Positions 7,799-14,521 of a stretch of 31,543 nucleotides of DNA are shown one piece after another. The notes beneath the pieces are model-generated. The model made no database searches. It worked only from the letters and a program-made list of their open reading frames with translations, and had not been told where the DNA came from. The stretch spans positions 1 to 31,543 of the forward strand of contig CAKKQC010000054.1 of the NCBI GenBank assembly GCA_919901855.1, read 5' to 3'. How positions within the stretch are numbered: the stretch's first letter is position 1; every line of letters starts with the position of its first letter. Made by a program: the position numbers and the translations under genes. Source of the DNA: a bacterium (GTDB lineage: Bacteria; Oederibacteriota; CAKKQC01).

Positions 7799-8020
7799 GT
7801 GAGCATCGAAGAGCTCGAGGCGGAGGCGCTGAAGTTCAGTCCCAAGGAGCGGGCGAGACTGGCCGGCCGGCTTCTGGAGAGTCTCGAATCGCTCTCCCCG
7901 GAGGAGAATGCCCGGGTTTGGGCCGAGGAGGCGCAGGCTCGAGCGCAGGCGCTGGATGCCGGTAAGCTCCCAAGTCGGCCGGCGGACGTCGTTCTTCGCG
8001 AGGCCCGCTCCCTGCTGTAA
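7799..8020 (+). CDS. Orphan antitoxin, addiction-module component family
   Basis: 73 residues from the GTG at 7799; the same frame is open upstream to 7781. ALKFSPKERARLAGRLLESL (10-29) is the hallmark of the Unstab_antitox/TIGR02574 antitoxins, which pair with ParE/RelE-type toxins. It matches the antitoxin at 13741-13962 in 66 of 73 residues. There the toxin starts 4 bases after the stop; here no toxin follows, and a family A repeat begins 9 bases after the stop. So this copy is an orphan. It could still neutralise the other locus's toxin, or it may be decaying. The start was chosen by comparison with the paralogue and by the TACAAT box. Confidence 0.8.
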   Translation: MSIEELEAEALKFSPKERARLAGRLLESLESLSPEENARVWAEEAQARAQALDAGKLPSRPADVVLREARSLL

Positions 8021-8028
8021 AGGGACGA

Positions 8029-8075
8029 GGGACACTCCTTCGTTCATGTGCTTCTTCGGCGGGCACTCCGCGCAC
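8029..8075 (+). repeat. Family A repeat, copy 4
   Basis: GGGACACTCCTTCGTTCATG, then TGCTTCTTCGGCGGGCACTC, then CGCG. This is the best match to the complete copy at 8658 on its left side. It occupies the place where a ParE gene would be expected after the orphan antitoxin. From 8076 to 8161 I see nothing else. Confidence 0.7.
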
Positions 8076-8161
8076 CATGGCGTGGAGGCCTGCATGCCTC
8101 TGGTGTTGCACTTCGTTCTTGAACTCGTGTCACCCCCCCTTCGACGCCCCCTCGGGCCGCG

Positions 8162-8347
8162 TCAGGGGTTGGGGAGCCCGAGGTCGAGGCAGATCTTCCT
8201 TGCCAAGTGCTCGTCCACTTCCCGATGGCGCGGGACCGAGGAGACCTTCCGGGCTGTGGGGTTGAGGTAGATCGAGTGTTTCCGGCCCTCGCGGAGAAGA
8301 ACACAGCCGTTCGCGTGTAGATGCTTGAGAGGGGAGGCCCGCTTCAC
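8162..8347 (-). CDS. hicA: HicA mRNA-interferase toxin
   Basis: 61 residues, the usual HicA size with a dsRBD-like fold. LKHLHANGCVLLREGRKHSI (7-26) includes His24, the catalytic His of HicA, and SSVPRHREVDEHLARKICLD (36-55) is the conserved second half. HicA cleaves mRNA during translation and is held inactive by HicB. Its ATG overlaps the end of hicB by 4 bases (8344-8347), so translation is coupled with the antitoxin first, the less common hicBA order. Confidence 0.88.
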   Translation of the reverse strand: MKRASPLKHLHANGCVLLREGRKHSIYLNPTARKVSSVPRHREVDEHLARKICLDLGLPNP

Positions 8348-8568
8348 CTGGCCGCGTGGACGAGGATGGGCTCCCGGATGACGCGCGTGCGCCTCGCGGC
8401 CCGGGGCGACAGCTTCTTCTGCGCCTCGAGGACGAGCTCCACCGCTTCCTTGAGATTCTCCCTGGCCTCCTCAAGGGTTCGTCCCTGGGTGTTGGCACCG
8501 GGAACTTCCCGGACGTACCCGATGTACCACTTCCCCCGCTTCTCGTAGGTGGCCGTGTATTTCTTCAT
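8344..8568 (-). CDS. hicB: HicB antitoxin
   Basis: 74 residues. YTATYEKRGKWYIGYVREVP (4-23) and NTQGRTLEEARENLKEAVEL (26-45) form the degenerate RNase H-like HicB domain that binds HicA. The C-terminal 25 residues are basic and short, with no clear ribbon-helix-helix domain, so autoregulation may be weak. A possible -10 (TAGAGT, minus strand at 8587-8592) lies 18 bases upstream of the start. The pair lies between two family A repeats. Confidence 0.88.
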   Translation of the reverse strand: MKKYTATYEKRGKWYIGYVREVPGANTQGRTLEEARENLKEAVELVLEAQKKLSPRAARRTRVIREPILVHAAR

Positions 8569-8657
8569 GATCCGGATTCCGTACTGACTCTACCATGGCC
8601 TCGAGGCGGAGGCCACGCAGAAGATGGGAGCGCGCCCCAGGATGCGGACCAGGATGC

Positions 8658-8728
8658 GGGGACACTCGTTCGTCCATGCGCTTCTTCGGCGGGCGCTCCG
8701 CGAGTCGAATGAACGGAGGAGTGTCCCC
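8658..8728 (+). repeat. Family A repeat, complete palindromic copy 5
   Basis: The fullest copy, about 71 bp. GGGGACACTCGTTCGTCCAT at the left pairs with ATGAACGGAGGAGTGTCCCC at the right, 17 of 20 positions without counting wobble. The arms enclose the GCGCTTCTTCGGCGGGCGCT core. Size and ends resemble REP/BIME-type or MITE-like elements that are moved in trans. It lies between hicB and the TPR protein. Confidence 0.75.
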
Positions 8729-8755
8729 GGGCCCGGGGGTCCGGCGACCTGGCCG

Positions 8756-9571
8756 TCAGTGCGTGAGGGTCGCGAGCAGGGCGCGCATCCTGCCGGCCAG
8801 CCGGCTGTCCTCGAGGCCGCGCACGGGGTCCACGGGGTAGGCGAGCGCGGCCTGCAGGACCGCGACCGCCTCATCCCGGCGGCCGTCGTGCTGTAGGAGT
8901 TCGGCCAGGAACAGGGCCGCGTTCTTGTTGTCGGGGAAGAGCCCGAGCGCCCGGCGCAGGCACGCCTCGGCCTTCTTGTCGCTCGGCCAGGTGAGGAGCA
9001 GGGGAATGTAGGGGGCCTCGTAGTGGAGGCGCCCGAGGACGATCAGGGGGCCGGCGCCCTGGTAGCCCGGGTCGAGCGCGATCGCCTTCTCCGCGTACTT
9101 GCGCACCTTGTCCGCCATGCCCTCGCGCGCGGCCTTCAGCCGGCCATGGCACTCGCCCCATCGTCCCCACGAGACCGCGAGCCAGTACGAAAGATGCGCC
9201 GGAGGCGCCCCGGCCTCCTCCAACGACGTGCCCGTCCGGACGGCCTCGGCGTAAACGGGCTGGCACGGGAACGCGTCCGACTCCTGGGAGCCCTTGAACT
9301 CGAGGGTCCGCATGAGCCCGATCCCGGCGTCGAGGTTCGCGGAATCCGCCGCGAGGGCGGCACGGTATGAGTCGAGGGCGGCCTCGACCTCGGCGGGGAC
9401 GGCTTCCCAGACCGTTCCGGTGAGGCGCGACCGCGCGGCGTAGTGGCGATCGCCGGCCGCGACGAGGGCGGCGGGCGCGGGAGGAGCCCCCAGGGCCCCG
9501 CCGGCCGCGAGGACGGCGATGAGCGCCAGCGCGGTCACGCGGGTGCCGGGCAGTTCACTCATCGGAATCAT
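8756..9571 (-). CDS. Exported TPR-repeat protein
   Basis: 271 residues from the ATG at 9571. An N-terminal signal peptide (LALIAVLAAGGALGA) is followed by TPR-type helix pairs, for example ALDSYRAALAADSANLDAGI, KVRKYAEKAIALDPGYQGAG, CLRRALGLFPDNKNAALFLA and AVAVLQAALAYPVD. It should be a periplasmic scaffold for protein contacts. Another in-frame ATG at 9562 is possible, but 9571 lies exactly 6 bases after a TATACT box and would be leaderless. It is divergent from the methyltransferase at 9618. Partner unknown. Confidence 0.75.
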   Translation of the reverse strand: MIPMSELPGTRVTALALIAVLAAGGALGAPPAPAALVAAGDRHYAARSRLTGTVWEAVPAEVEAALDSYRAALAADSANLDAGIGLMRTLEFKGSQESDAFPCQPVYAEAVRTGTSLEEAGAPPAHLSYWLAVSWGRWGECHGRLKAAREGMADKVRKYAEKAIALDPGYQGAGPLIVLGRLHYEAPYIPLLLTWPSDKKAEACLRRALGLFPDNKNAALFLAELLQHDGRRDEAVAVLQAALAYPVDPVRGLEDSRLAGRMRALLATLTH

Positions 9572-9577
9572 CCCGCC

Positions 9578-9583
9578 AGTATA
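9578..9583 (-). promoter_or_regulatory. -10 box TATACT, leaderless start of the TPR protein
   Basis: On the minus strand TATACT ends 6 bases before the ATG at 9571. The plus strand of the same 46-base gap must hold the methyltransferase promoter; TAGGAT at 9602-9607, 10 bases before 9618, is the candidate. Confidence 0.5.
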
Positions 9584-9617
9584 CCGGCGGTGGGCACGTG
9601 ATAGGATGCGGTTCAAG

Positions 9618-10349
9618 ATGAAGAAGGATGCGGATATATTCGGGCGGGTGCTCCTCAGGGAACTCGAGGGCCGGTACAGCGGGCATCTCATCGAGCGGAG
9701 CGATGGCTTCGTGGACTGGATGAGCGCGGCCGAGTACTTCAAGGTCGGCAATGACAAGGGCATCCTTCGGGCGCTCGCGCTCGCGCGCGGCCGGGTCCTC
9801 GACATCGGGTGCGGGGCGGGACGGCACGCGCTGGCCCTCCAGCGCCGGGGGCTCCAGGTCACGGGTATCGACAACTCGCCGCTGGCCATCCGGGTCTGCC
9901 GGGAGCGCGGGCTCAAGGACGCCCGGGTCCTCGGCATAGACGATCTCGGCCGGCTGCCGGCGGCCTCCTTCAACACCGTGCTCATGCTCGGGAACAACTT
10001 CGGGCTGTTCCGCTCACCGGCCGTTGCCCGCCGCCTGCTCCGGGCGATGCTCCGGATTACTCGGCCCGGAGCCCGCATCCTGGCCCAGAGCCTGGATGTC
10101 CACGGGACGAGGAACCCGGAGCACCTGGCGTACCAGCGGCGGAACCGCGCCCGGGGGAGGCTGCCCGGGCAGATACGCCTGCGGATCCGGAGCGGTGCCA
10201 GGGTCGGCCCGTGGTTCGACTACCTCATGGTGTCGCCGGGCGAGATGCGATCCGTCCTGCGGGGCACCGGCTGGCGCCTCGACCGTGTCCTGCCTTCGGA
10301 CGGCCCCATCTACGTCGGCGTGATCTCGCGCGCGGAGCGTGTCCGGTGA
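9618..10349 (+). CDS. Class I SAM-dependent methyltransferase (MT1)
   Basis: 243 residues from the ATG at 9618; an in-frame ATG at 9606 is the alternative. Motif I is VLDIGCGAGRH (60-70). The acidic end of strand 2 is TGIDNS and strand 4 is FNTVLMLGNNFGLF. It resembles small-molecule methyltransferases of the methyltransferase-11/25 type, and the substrate is not evident. A GTGA overlap joins it to the next methyltransferase, so the two are translated together and may act on one substrate. Confidence 0.8.
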   Translation: MKKDADIFGRVLLRELEGRYSGHLIERSDGFVDWMSAAEYFKVGNDKGILRALALARGRVLDIGCGAGRHALALQRRGLQVTGIDNSPLAIRVCRERGLKDARVLGIDDLGRLPAASFNTVLMLGNNFGLFRSPAVARRLLRAMLRITRPGARILAQSLDVHGTRNPEHLAYQRRNRARGRLPGQIRLRIRSGARVGPWFDYLMVSPGEMRSVLRGTGWRLDRVLPSDGPIYVGVISRAERVR

Positions 10350-11122
10350 CCCGGCCGCAGGCGTTGATCGAGCATATCCCGCAGCAGATGCGACGGTCCT
10401 ACGACCGGATCGCGCCGGTATACGACCGGGGCTGGCCGAAGGCCAAGCGGATCGCCTGGACGTCCGCATGGGAGGACCGGGCCGTCAATAAACAACTCGT
10501 CCGCCGCCTGCCGCCGGGCGGGAGGGTCCTCGATCTGGGATGCGGCGTCGGGGTCTGGCTCAAGATGTTCCGGGTGGCCGGCTTCCGCGTGGCGGGCATC
10601 GACCAGTCGCCCCGGATGGTGCAGTTCTCCCGCCGGCGCAACCCCGGCTCCCCGGTGTTCTGCCGCGACATGCGCCGGCCCGGATTCGCGGCGGGCAGCT
10701 TCGACGGGATCCTGAGCATGTACGCGATCATCCACGTTCCGCAGGCCGATCAACCGGAGGTCTTCCGGCACATGTTCCGGCTCCTCAAGCCGGGGGGCCA
10801 CTTCCTGATCAACGTGTGTCGCGGCGCGACCGAGTACGTCGGAGAGCATCACGGAGAGTGGCTGTACTGGTCGGGGTCGAGCGTCGCGGAGAGCTTCCGG
10901 AGGATCCGTAACGCCGGTTTCAAGATCCTGTGGCATCGGGGCCTCGGTCCCCGCAACGACCACCATATGTGGATTCTCGGCCGCAAGCCGGAGACGCGTC
11001 GCAACGGGGACGCGCAGGGGACGGTTGTGGCGGCACGCCGGGAGCTGACGCGCGCGATGTCCCGGGCGGGTGTGAAGACCCTCCGCGACATCGAGCGAGT
11101 GGTGGATGCCGGCCGCTCCTGA
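10346..11122 (+). CDS. Class I SAM-dependent methyltransferase (MT2) with C-terminal extension
   Basis: 258 residues, GTG start overlapping the MT1 stop by 4 bases. RSYDRIAPVYDRGW (17-30) and motif I VLDLGCGVGVW (61-71) are typical of the UbiE/methyltransferase-11 group. Post-motif strands include AGIDQS and LLKPGGHFLINV. The catalytic domain should end near HHMWILGRKPE (about 209-219). The last 40 residues (ARRELTRAMSRAGVKTLRDI and following) are charged and helical, unlike a methyltransferase tail. They are preceded by DNA resembling a family B repeat (GGGGACGCGC at 11007). Because the PIN gene starts inside this tail, the extension may derive from a lost antitoxin; this is inference. Confidence 0.78.
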   Translation: MTRPQALIEHIPQQMRRSYDRIAPVYDRGWPKAKRIAWTSAWEDRAVNKQLVRRLPPGGRVLDLGCGVGVWLKMFRVAGFRVAGIDQSPRMVQFSRRRNPGSPVFCRDMRRPGFAAGSFDGILSMYAIIHVPQADQPEVFRHMFRLLKPGGHFLINVCRGATEYVGEHHGEWLYWSGSSVAESFRRIRNAGFKILWHRGLGPRNDHHMWILGRKPETRRNGDAQGTVVAARRELTRAMSRAGVKTLRDIERVVDAGRS

Positions 11123-11537
11123 GCCGCTCCGGGTCGTCTTCGACACCAAGGTCCTGATCTCCGCATTCTTCCTGCACGGCGAGACGGGGGACCTGTGGGA
11201 ACATGTCGAGGCCGGCACGATTTCGCTCACGGTCTCTCCGTTCATACTCGGCGAATTCGCCGGGGTGCTGAAGCGCGGATTCAACCTTCCTGCGCACACC
11301 GTTGACCAGCTCGTGGATGAGGTATTGGCGCATGCCACACTGCTGACTCCGTCCACACGGATCTCCATCGTGAAGGGCAAGGAGGCGGACAACCGGATTC
11401 CCGAGTGCGCCGTGGATGCCGGCGTCACCGTCCTCGTGACCGGGGACCTCAAGCACCTTCGTCCCCTCGGCACCTGCCGTGGTGTCGCCATCCTGACGCC
11501 CGCCGAGTTTCGTAGGCTACACCTGCAAGGGGCGTAG
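11106..11537 (+). CDS. PIN-domain protein (putative toxin)
   Basis: 143 residues. VVFDTKVLISA (10-20) holds the first acidic residue, Asp13; Glu50 (ILGEF), Asp95 (EADNRIPECA) and Asp114 (VTGDLKHL) complete the PIN metal site. It belongs with the COG1569-like PIN proteins. Position 15 is Lys where Asn is nearly always found (DTN), so activity may be reduced. It starts 17 bases before the end of MT2 and no separate antitoxin gene is present. Confidence 0.75.
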   Translation: MPAAPEPLRVVFDTKVLISAFFLHGETGDLWEHVEAGTISLTVSPFILGEFAGVLKRGFNLPAHTVDQLVDEVLAHATLLTPSTRISIVKGKEADNRIPECAVDAGVTVLVTGDLKHLRPLGTCRGVAILTPAEFRRLHLQGA

Positions 11538-11600
11538 ACGAGAGGAAGTGGAAGACGACAAGGCGGATGCGGGATGCGCCTTCGTTCATGCGCCCCATCG

Positions 11601-11622
11601 CGGACGGCAAATCCGCCGTCCG
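11601..11622 (+). terminator. Hairpin after the PIN gene, possible terminator
   Basis: CGGACGGC and GCCGTCCG pair perfectly over 8 bp with a six-base loop. No T-run follows, so termination is uncertain. A CCTTCGTTCATGCGCC stretch just upstream (11579-11594) resembles half of a family A repeat. Confidence 0.3.
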
Positions 11623-11648
11623 GGCCGGCAGACGGCATGTAACCGGGC

Positions 11649-12317
11649 ATGGATGAGCGTTTCGACCGACACCCGTGGCATCTCACGATCCCGCGTCTGC
11701 GGCGGTACGCCCGCGAGCGCGCGTCCCGCCTCACGTGGGCCGGCTCCCACCGGGGCCCGCTTCCGGGCGGGCGCCAGCCGGAGGACGTCGCGCACGCGGC
11801 CATCGAGAAGGTGCTCACGGGAGCCCGGGTCTGGGACGAAGCCGCCCAGCCGGACCTCGCCGTCTTCCTGGAATCAGTGGTGGACAGCGAGATCTCGCAC
11901 CTGGTCGAGTCCTGGGAGCACCGGCACATCCGGCCGGCCGCCGCCCTGCGGAGCACGTCGGACGAAGGGGAGCCCGAAGCCGACCCGATCGCGAGGGCCC
12001 CGTCGCCCGCCGCGGGCCCGCTGGAGACGGTCGTCGGAGGGGAGGAGGCGCTACGACAGGATGCCTTCGCGGCGGCGTTCATCGAGTCCGTGGCCGACGA
12101 TCCCGTCCTCAAGCGGATCGTCGAGTGCATCGTGGCGGACGTCGTGAAGCCCGGCGAAATCGCCGCCCGCCTCGGCATACCCATCTCGGAGATCTACAAC
12201 CGCCGCAAGCAACTGCAGAGGCGGCTTACGGCTTTCTACGAGCAGCGCAGTCTGGACTTGTCCGCGGGAGAACAACGGCTCGGCTGGTTCGATCGCGGCG
12301 GAAGGAGCAGCAAATGA
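11649..12317 (+). CDS. Sigma-70-like regulator (divergent ECF type)
   Basis: 222 residues. PEDVAHAAIEKVLTGARVWD (about 44-63) with FLESVVDSEISHLVESWEH resembles region 2 of large-genome ECF-like sigma factors, although the usual DLVQ core is altered. KPGEIAARLGIPISEIYNRR (about 173-192) is a helix-turn-helix like region 4. It should direct RNA polymerase to a small regulon. Its TGA overlaps the next ATG (ATGA), an arrangement often seen with an anti-sigma factor, but the partner here has no transmembrane or anti-sigma zinc domain that I can see. Confidence 0.7.
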   Translation: MDERFDRHPWHLTIPRLRRYARERASRLTWAGSHRGPLPGGRQPEDVAHAAIEKVLTGARVWDEAAQPDLAVFLESVVDSEISHLVESWEHRHIRPAAALRSTSDEGEPEADPIARAPSPAAGPLETVVGGEEALRQDAFAAAFIESVADDPVLKRIVECIVADVVKPGEIAARLGIPISEIYNRRKQLQRRLTAFYEQRSLDLSAGEQRLGWFDRGGRSSK

Positions 12318-13648
12318 CCGGAAATGGCCTGGTGGAGATGAGGATTCTCGCGATCAAGGGGGTCGGGGACCAGGATCGCGAGCGCTGGCCGGCCGTGATC
12401 CTGACCGACGCCCAGGAGTCGCTCTTCCTGCCCGTCTACGTGAGCTGGAAGGTGTCGGACCGGATCGCGGCGGCGCTCGCGGGGAAGGAAGCGGATTCCC
12501 GCCCGGGGGGCGGGTCCGATCCGGCCGCCCTGCTCTTCAAGGCGCTGGCGCATCTTTCGGCCGAGCCGGACCACCTCGTGCTGACCTCCTGCTGGTGGGC
12601 CAAAGGCCCGGCCGGTTCGATGCACCGGCACAGCGCCTTTGTCGTCAAGTACCGGCAGGACGGCGACCTGCGCGAGATGCCGCTGGAAGCCGAGGACGCC
12701 ATGCCCTTCGCCGCCAGCCGGCGGCTGCCGATCCGGGTTCCGGCGGAGGTGGCGGAGAAGTGGTCCATCAAGGCGAAGGAGGCGCCGCTCGAGCGGGGGA
12801 ACCGGGACGACGCCGCCTGGGAGCACGAGCTCATGCGCCGCGGCATCGGGGCATGGGAGATGGACCGGTGGGACGAGGCATGCGAGGCCCTGGAGCCGCT
12901 GTCGTACATGCCATCGCAGGGGACCGACCACATGCTCCTGCTGGGGAACGCCGAGTGGAAGCGCGGGCGGTGGCGTCAGGCGCTCGTGGTCTGGCACCGG
13001 GCGATCGGCGAGGAGCTCGCCCGCTTCGGGTCGGTGACGCTGATAGGGCCCATCGGACGGGAGATCGACCGCGTGCACTGCCGGTATGGCGACCTGTGGG
13101 AGATGCGCCTCGCGACCGGCCCGTTCGTGAGCGAGAAGGCTCCGGTGATGCTCGAGGACTTCGAGGACCCCGGGTCGTCGAACATGGTCCTGACCGAGTT
13201 CCACGGCCTGCCCGGCCACCGGGTTCCGGCCCCGGGCGGCCGCCCGGGCTGGGCCTTCGAGCTGCCGTACCGGTTCGACACCAACGAGTGGCCGATGGCC
13301 ATCCTGGTCCTGGACACCCCGCGCAACTGGTCCGAGGCCAGGGGGCTTGCCTTCGACGTCCACGTCGCCCCGGCCGATCCCGGCGCCGAGCCCCTCCAGC
13401 TCAACGCGTACCTCGGCCGCATGCGCGGCCGCTACTACCACGAGGTCACGCTCAAGACCGGCTGGAACGAGGTCCACCTGCCGTTCGGCTCGTCCGGCTG
13501 GCACCGCAACTTCCGGGAGGAAAAGGAGATCGTGGAACCCGTGAACCTCGGCGCCATCTCCCCGGTCGACGCCATGACCTTCATGCTCCGGGGCCAGGCT
13601 CGGAAAGACCGCGGCGCGATCCACCTGGACAACATCCGAATCGACTAG
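12314..13648 (+). CDS. Bifunctional-nuclease-domain / TPR / CIA30-like fusion protein
   Basis: 444 residues, no signal peptide. Residues about 5-100 (PAVILTDAQESLFLPVYVSW, then AALAGKEADSRP and LVLTS) match the DUF151 bifunctional nuclease fold. Residues about 165-240 form TPR-like helices (WEHELMRRGIGAWEMDRWDE, LLGNAEWKRGRWRQAL). Residues about 268-444 (PVMLEDFEDPGSSNMVLTEF to IHLDNIRID) resemble the CIA30 or carbohydrate-binding jelly-roll family (EDFE start, LDNI end). ATG at 12314 with GGAAGGAG upstream, coupled to the sigma-like gene. The combination is not one I know. It could be a sensor for the sigma factor or its main target. Confidence 0.68.
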   Translation: MTGNGLVEMRILAIKGVGDQDRERWPAVILTDAQESLFLPVYVSWKVSDRIAAALAGKEADSRPGGGSDPAALLFKALAHLSAEPDHLVLTSCWWAKGPAGSMHRHSAFVVKYRQDGDLREMPLEAEDAMPFAASRRLPIRVPAEVAEKWSIKAKEAPLERGNRDDAAWEHELMRRGIGAWEMDRWDEACEALEPLSYMPSQGTDHMLLLGNAEWKRGRWRQALVVWHRAIGEELARFGSVTLIGPIGREIDRVHCRYGDLWEMRLATGPFVSEKAPVMLEDFEDPGSSNMVLTEFHGLPGHRVPAPGGRPGWAFELPYRFDTNEWPMAILVLDTPRNWSEARGLAFDVHVAPADPGAEPLQLNAYLGRMRGRYYHEVTLKTGWNEVHLPFGSSGWHRNFREEKEIVEPVNLGAISPVDAMTFMLRGQARKDRGAIHLDNIRID

Positions 13649-13728
13649 GGGCGGAACATCGACATCGGCAATGGCGGTATCGTCAGGTTTGACGAGCAGG
13701 CCCGGGAGGTCGTTGGGCTGAGGTGGCG

Positions 13729-13734
13729 TACAAT
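13729..13734 (+). promoter_or_regulatory. -10 box TACAAT for the antitoxin-parE pair
   Basis: TACAAT ends 6 bases before the ATG at 13741. The region matches the one upstream of the orphan antitoxin. No canonical -35 is seen. Confidence 0.5.
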
Positions 13735-13740
13735 ACGGCT

Positions 13741-13962
13741 ATGAGCATAGATGAGGTTGAGACGGAGGCGCTGAAGTTCAGCCCCAAGGAGCGGGCAAGA
13801 CTGGCCGGCCGGCTTCTGGAAAGTCTCGAGTCGCTCACCCCGGAGGAGAATGCCCGGGTCTGGGCGGAGGAAGCGCAGACTCGAGCGCAGGCGCTGGATG
13901 CCGGTAAGCTCCCAAGTCGCCCAGCGGACGTCGTTCTTCGCGAGGCCCGTTCCCGGCTGTAG
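13741..13962 (+). CDS. Antitoxin of the ParE pair, addiction-module component family
   Basis: 73 residues. LKFSPKERARLAGRLLESLE is the family signature, as in the orphan copy at 7799. The rest is a charged helix and a Pro-containing tail that would wrap the toxin. The ATG at 13741 is in the same relative position as the orphan's GTG. The stop is 4 bases before the toxin ATG. Nearly identical protein, promoter and 5' bases at both loci point to a recent duplication. Confidence 0.85.
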   Translation: MSIDEVETEALKFSPKERARLAGRLLESLESLTPEENARVWAEEAQTRAQALDAGKLPSRPADVVLREARSRL

Positions 13963-13966
13963 ACTG

Positions 13967-14257
13967 ATGCACGCCAGCTTCAACGAGTTGGCCGAACGAG
14001 AGCTCAATGACGCGGCCCAATACTACGAACGCGAGAGGAAGGGCCTCGGATCGGCGTTCATAGACAAGATTGACCGAGCGACGGCCATGATCCTCGAGTA
14101 TCCCGAGGCCAGTCCTGCCGTTCTTGGCGATGTCCGGCGCAGGTTGTGCGAGCGTTTCCCGTACGCTCTTCTCTATTGCGTCAGGGGAAATGAGGTCAGA
14201 ATCCTGGCGGTCATGAACCTGAGTCGCCGTCCCGGTTACTGGGTGGGGAGAGCGTAG
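13967..14257 (+). CDS. parE: ParE/RelE-superfamily toxin
   Basis: 96 residues. FNELAERELNDAAQYYERER (5-24), a GLGSAFIDKIDRAT helix, ILEYPEASP (42-50) and RRRLCERFPYALLYCVRGNE (57-76) with AVMNLSRRPGYW (81-92) are all typical of ParE-like toxins. These poison DNA gyrase (ParE) or cut mRNA (RelE); sequence alone does not separate the two, but ParE-type is favoured by length and by the FPYALLY strand. The start at 13967 is fixed by the 4-base gap to the antitoxin; the frame is open upstream but there it overlaps the antitoxin. Confidence 0.85.
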   Translation: MHASFNELAERELNDAAQYYERERKGLGSAFIDKIDRATAMILEYPEASPAVLGDVRRRLCERFPYALLYCVRGNEVRILAVMNLSRRPGYWVGRA

Positions 14258-14286
14258 CCGCAGCACGGCCCGGGACATCGACCCGG

Positions 14287-14315
14287 TTGCGCGGTCCGGT
14301 GTTGGCTGATACGCT
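14287..14315 (+). promoter_or_regulatory. Promoter of the Trp-leader attenuator
   Basis: TTGCGC (14287-14292), 17 bases, TACGCT (14310-14315). The leader ATG begins 9 bases after the -10 box, so the leader peptide has almost no untranslated region. Confidence 0.55.
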
Positions 14316-14324
14316 GAACAAGAC

Positions 14325-14384
14325 ATGAGCGACGCTCGTCAGAACTGCATCGCGCGCGACTGGTGGTGGCGCCTTAAGGGTTAG
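14325..14384 (+). CDS. Leader peptide with three consecutive Trp codons
   Basis: MSDARQNCIARDWWWRLKG and stop, 19 residues. Three TGG codons in a row (14361-14369) shortly before a terminator are the hallmark of trp operon leader peptides (compare the Trp-Trp-Trp leaders of rhizobia and streptomycetes). A ribosome that runs short of charged tRNA-Trp would stall here and change the fold of the RNA downstream. The gene that follows is a methyltransferase, not a trp gene, which is the oddity. It is too short for ordinary gene finding; the promoter, the codons and the terminator together make it convincing. Confidence 0.75.
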   Translation: MSDARQNCIARDWWWRLKG

Positions 14385-14411
14385 CCGCCGGCCAGTCACA
14401 TTGACCTGATT

Positions 14412-14448
14412 CGCGGCTGCCCAGAGTTGGCAGCCGCGGTTTCGTTTT
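14412..14448 (+). terminator. Intrinsic terminator (attenuator) after the Trp leader
   Basis: CGCGGCTGCC (14412-14421) and GGCAGCCGCG (14429-14438) form a perfect 10-bp stem with a seven-base loop, followed by GTTTCGTTTT. It ends transcription before the methyltransferase unless an alternative fold wins. The 3' arm's CAGCCGCGG is repeated in the next hairpin, so the arms can swap partners. Confidence 0.75.
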
Positions 14449-14459
14449 CAGGAGTTCCC

Positions 14460-14485
14460 AGCCGCGGAAGCCGCCTTCCGCGGCT
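14460..14485 (+). promoter_or_regulatory. Second hairpin of the attenuator, shares arms with the first
   Basis: AGCCGCGGAAG (14460-14470) and CTTCCGCGGCT (14475-14485) form a perfect 11-bp stem with a four-base loop. Because CAGCCGCGG occurs in both hairpins, the 5' arm of the terminator could pair here instead. The other two attenuators also have a CCGCGG block at this place, at 20325-20330 and 29580-29585. Confidence 0.5.
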
Positions 14486-14521
14486 TTCGCATTTGAGAGG
14501 AGATCGACATGGAGGGCTTCG

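Noticed and set aside
1322-8728. Family A repeats as a CRISPR array
   Set aside because: Copies are widely and unevenly spaced, diverged, and separated by genes; there are no uniform spacers and no cas genes.
10310-12184. A 624-codon open frame on the minus strand opposite the methyltransferase, PIN and sigma-like genes
   Set aside because: It runs antisense to four well-supported coding regions, has low-complexity Pro/Arg/Ser composition and no domain motif. This is typical of high-GC shadow frames.
11675-12313. Open frame extending the bifunctional-nuclease fusion gene upstream to 11675
   Set aside because: The extension is the +2 shadow of the sigma-like gene and is Arg/Gly/Pro-rich. The ATG at 12314 has a ribosome site and an ATGA overlap.
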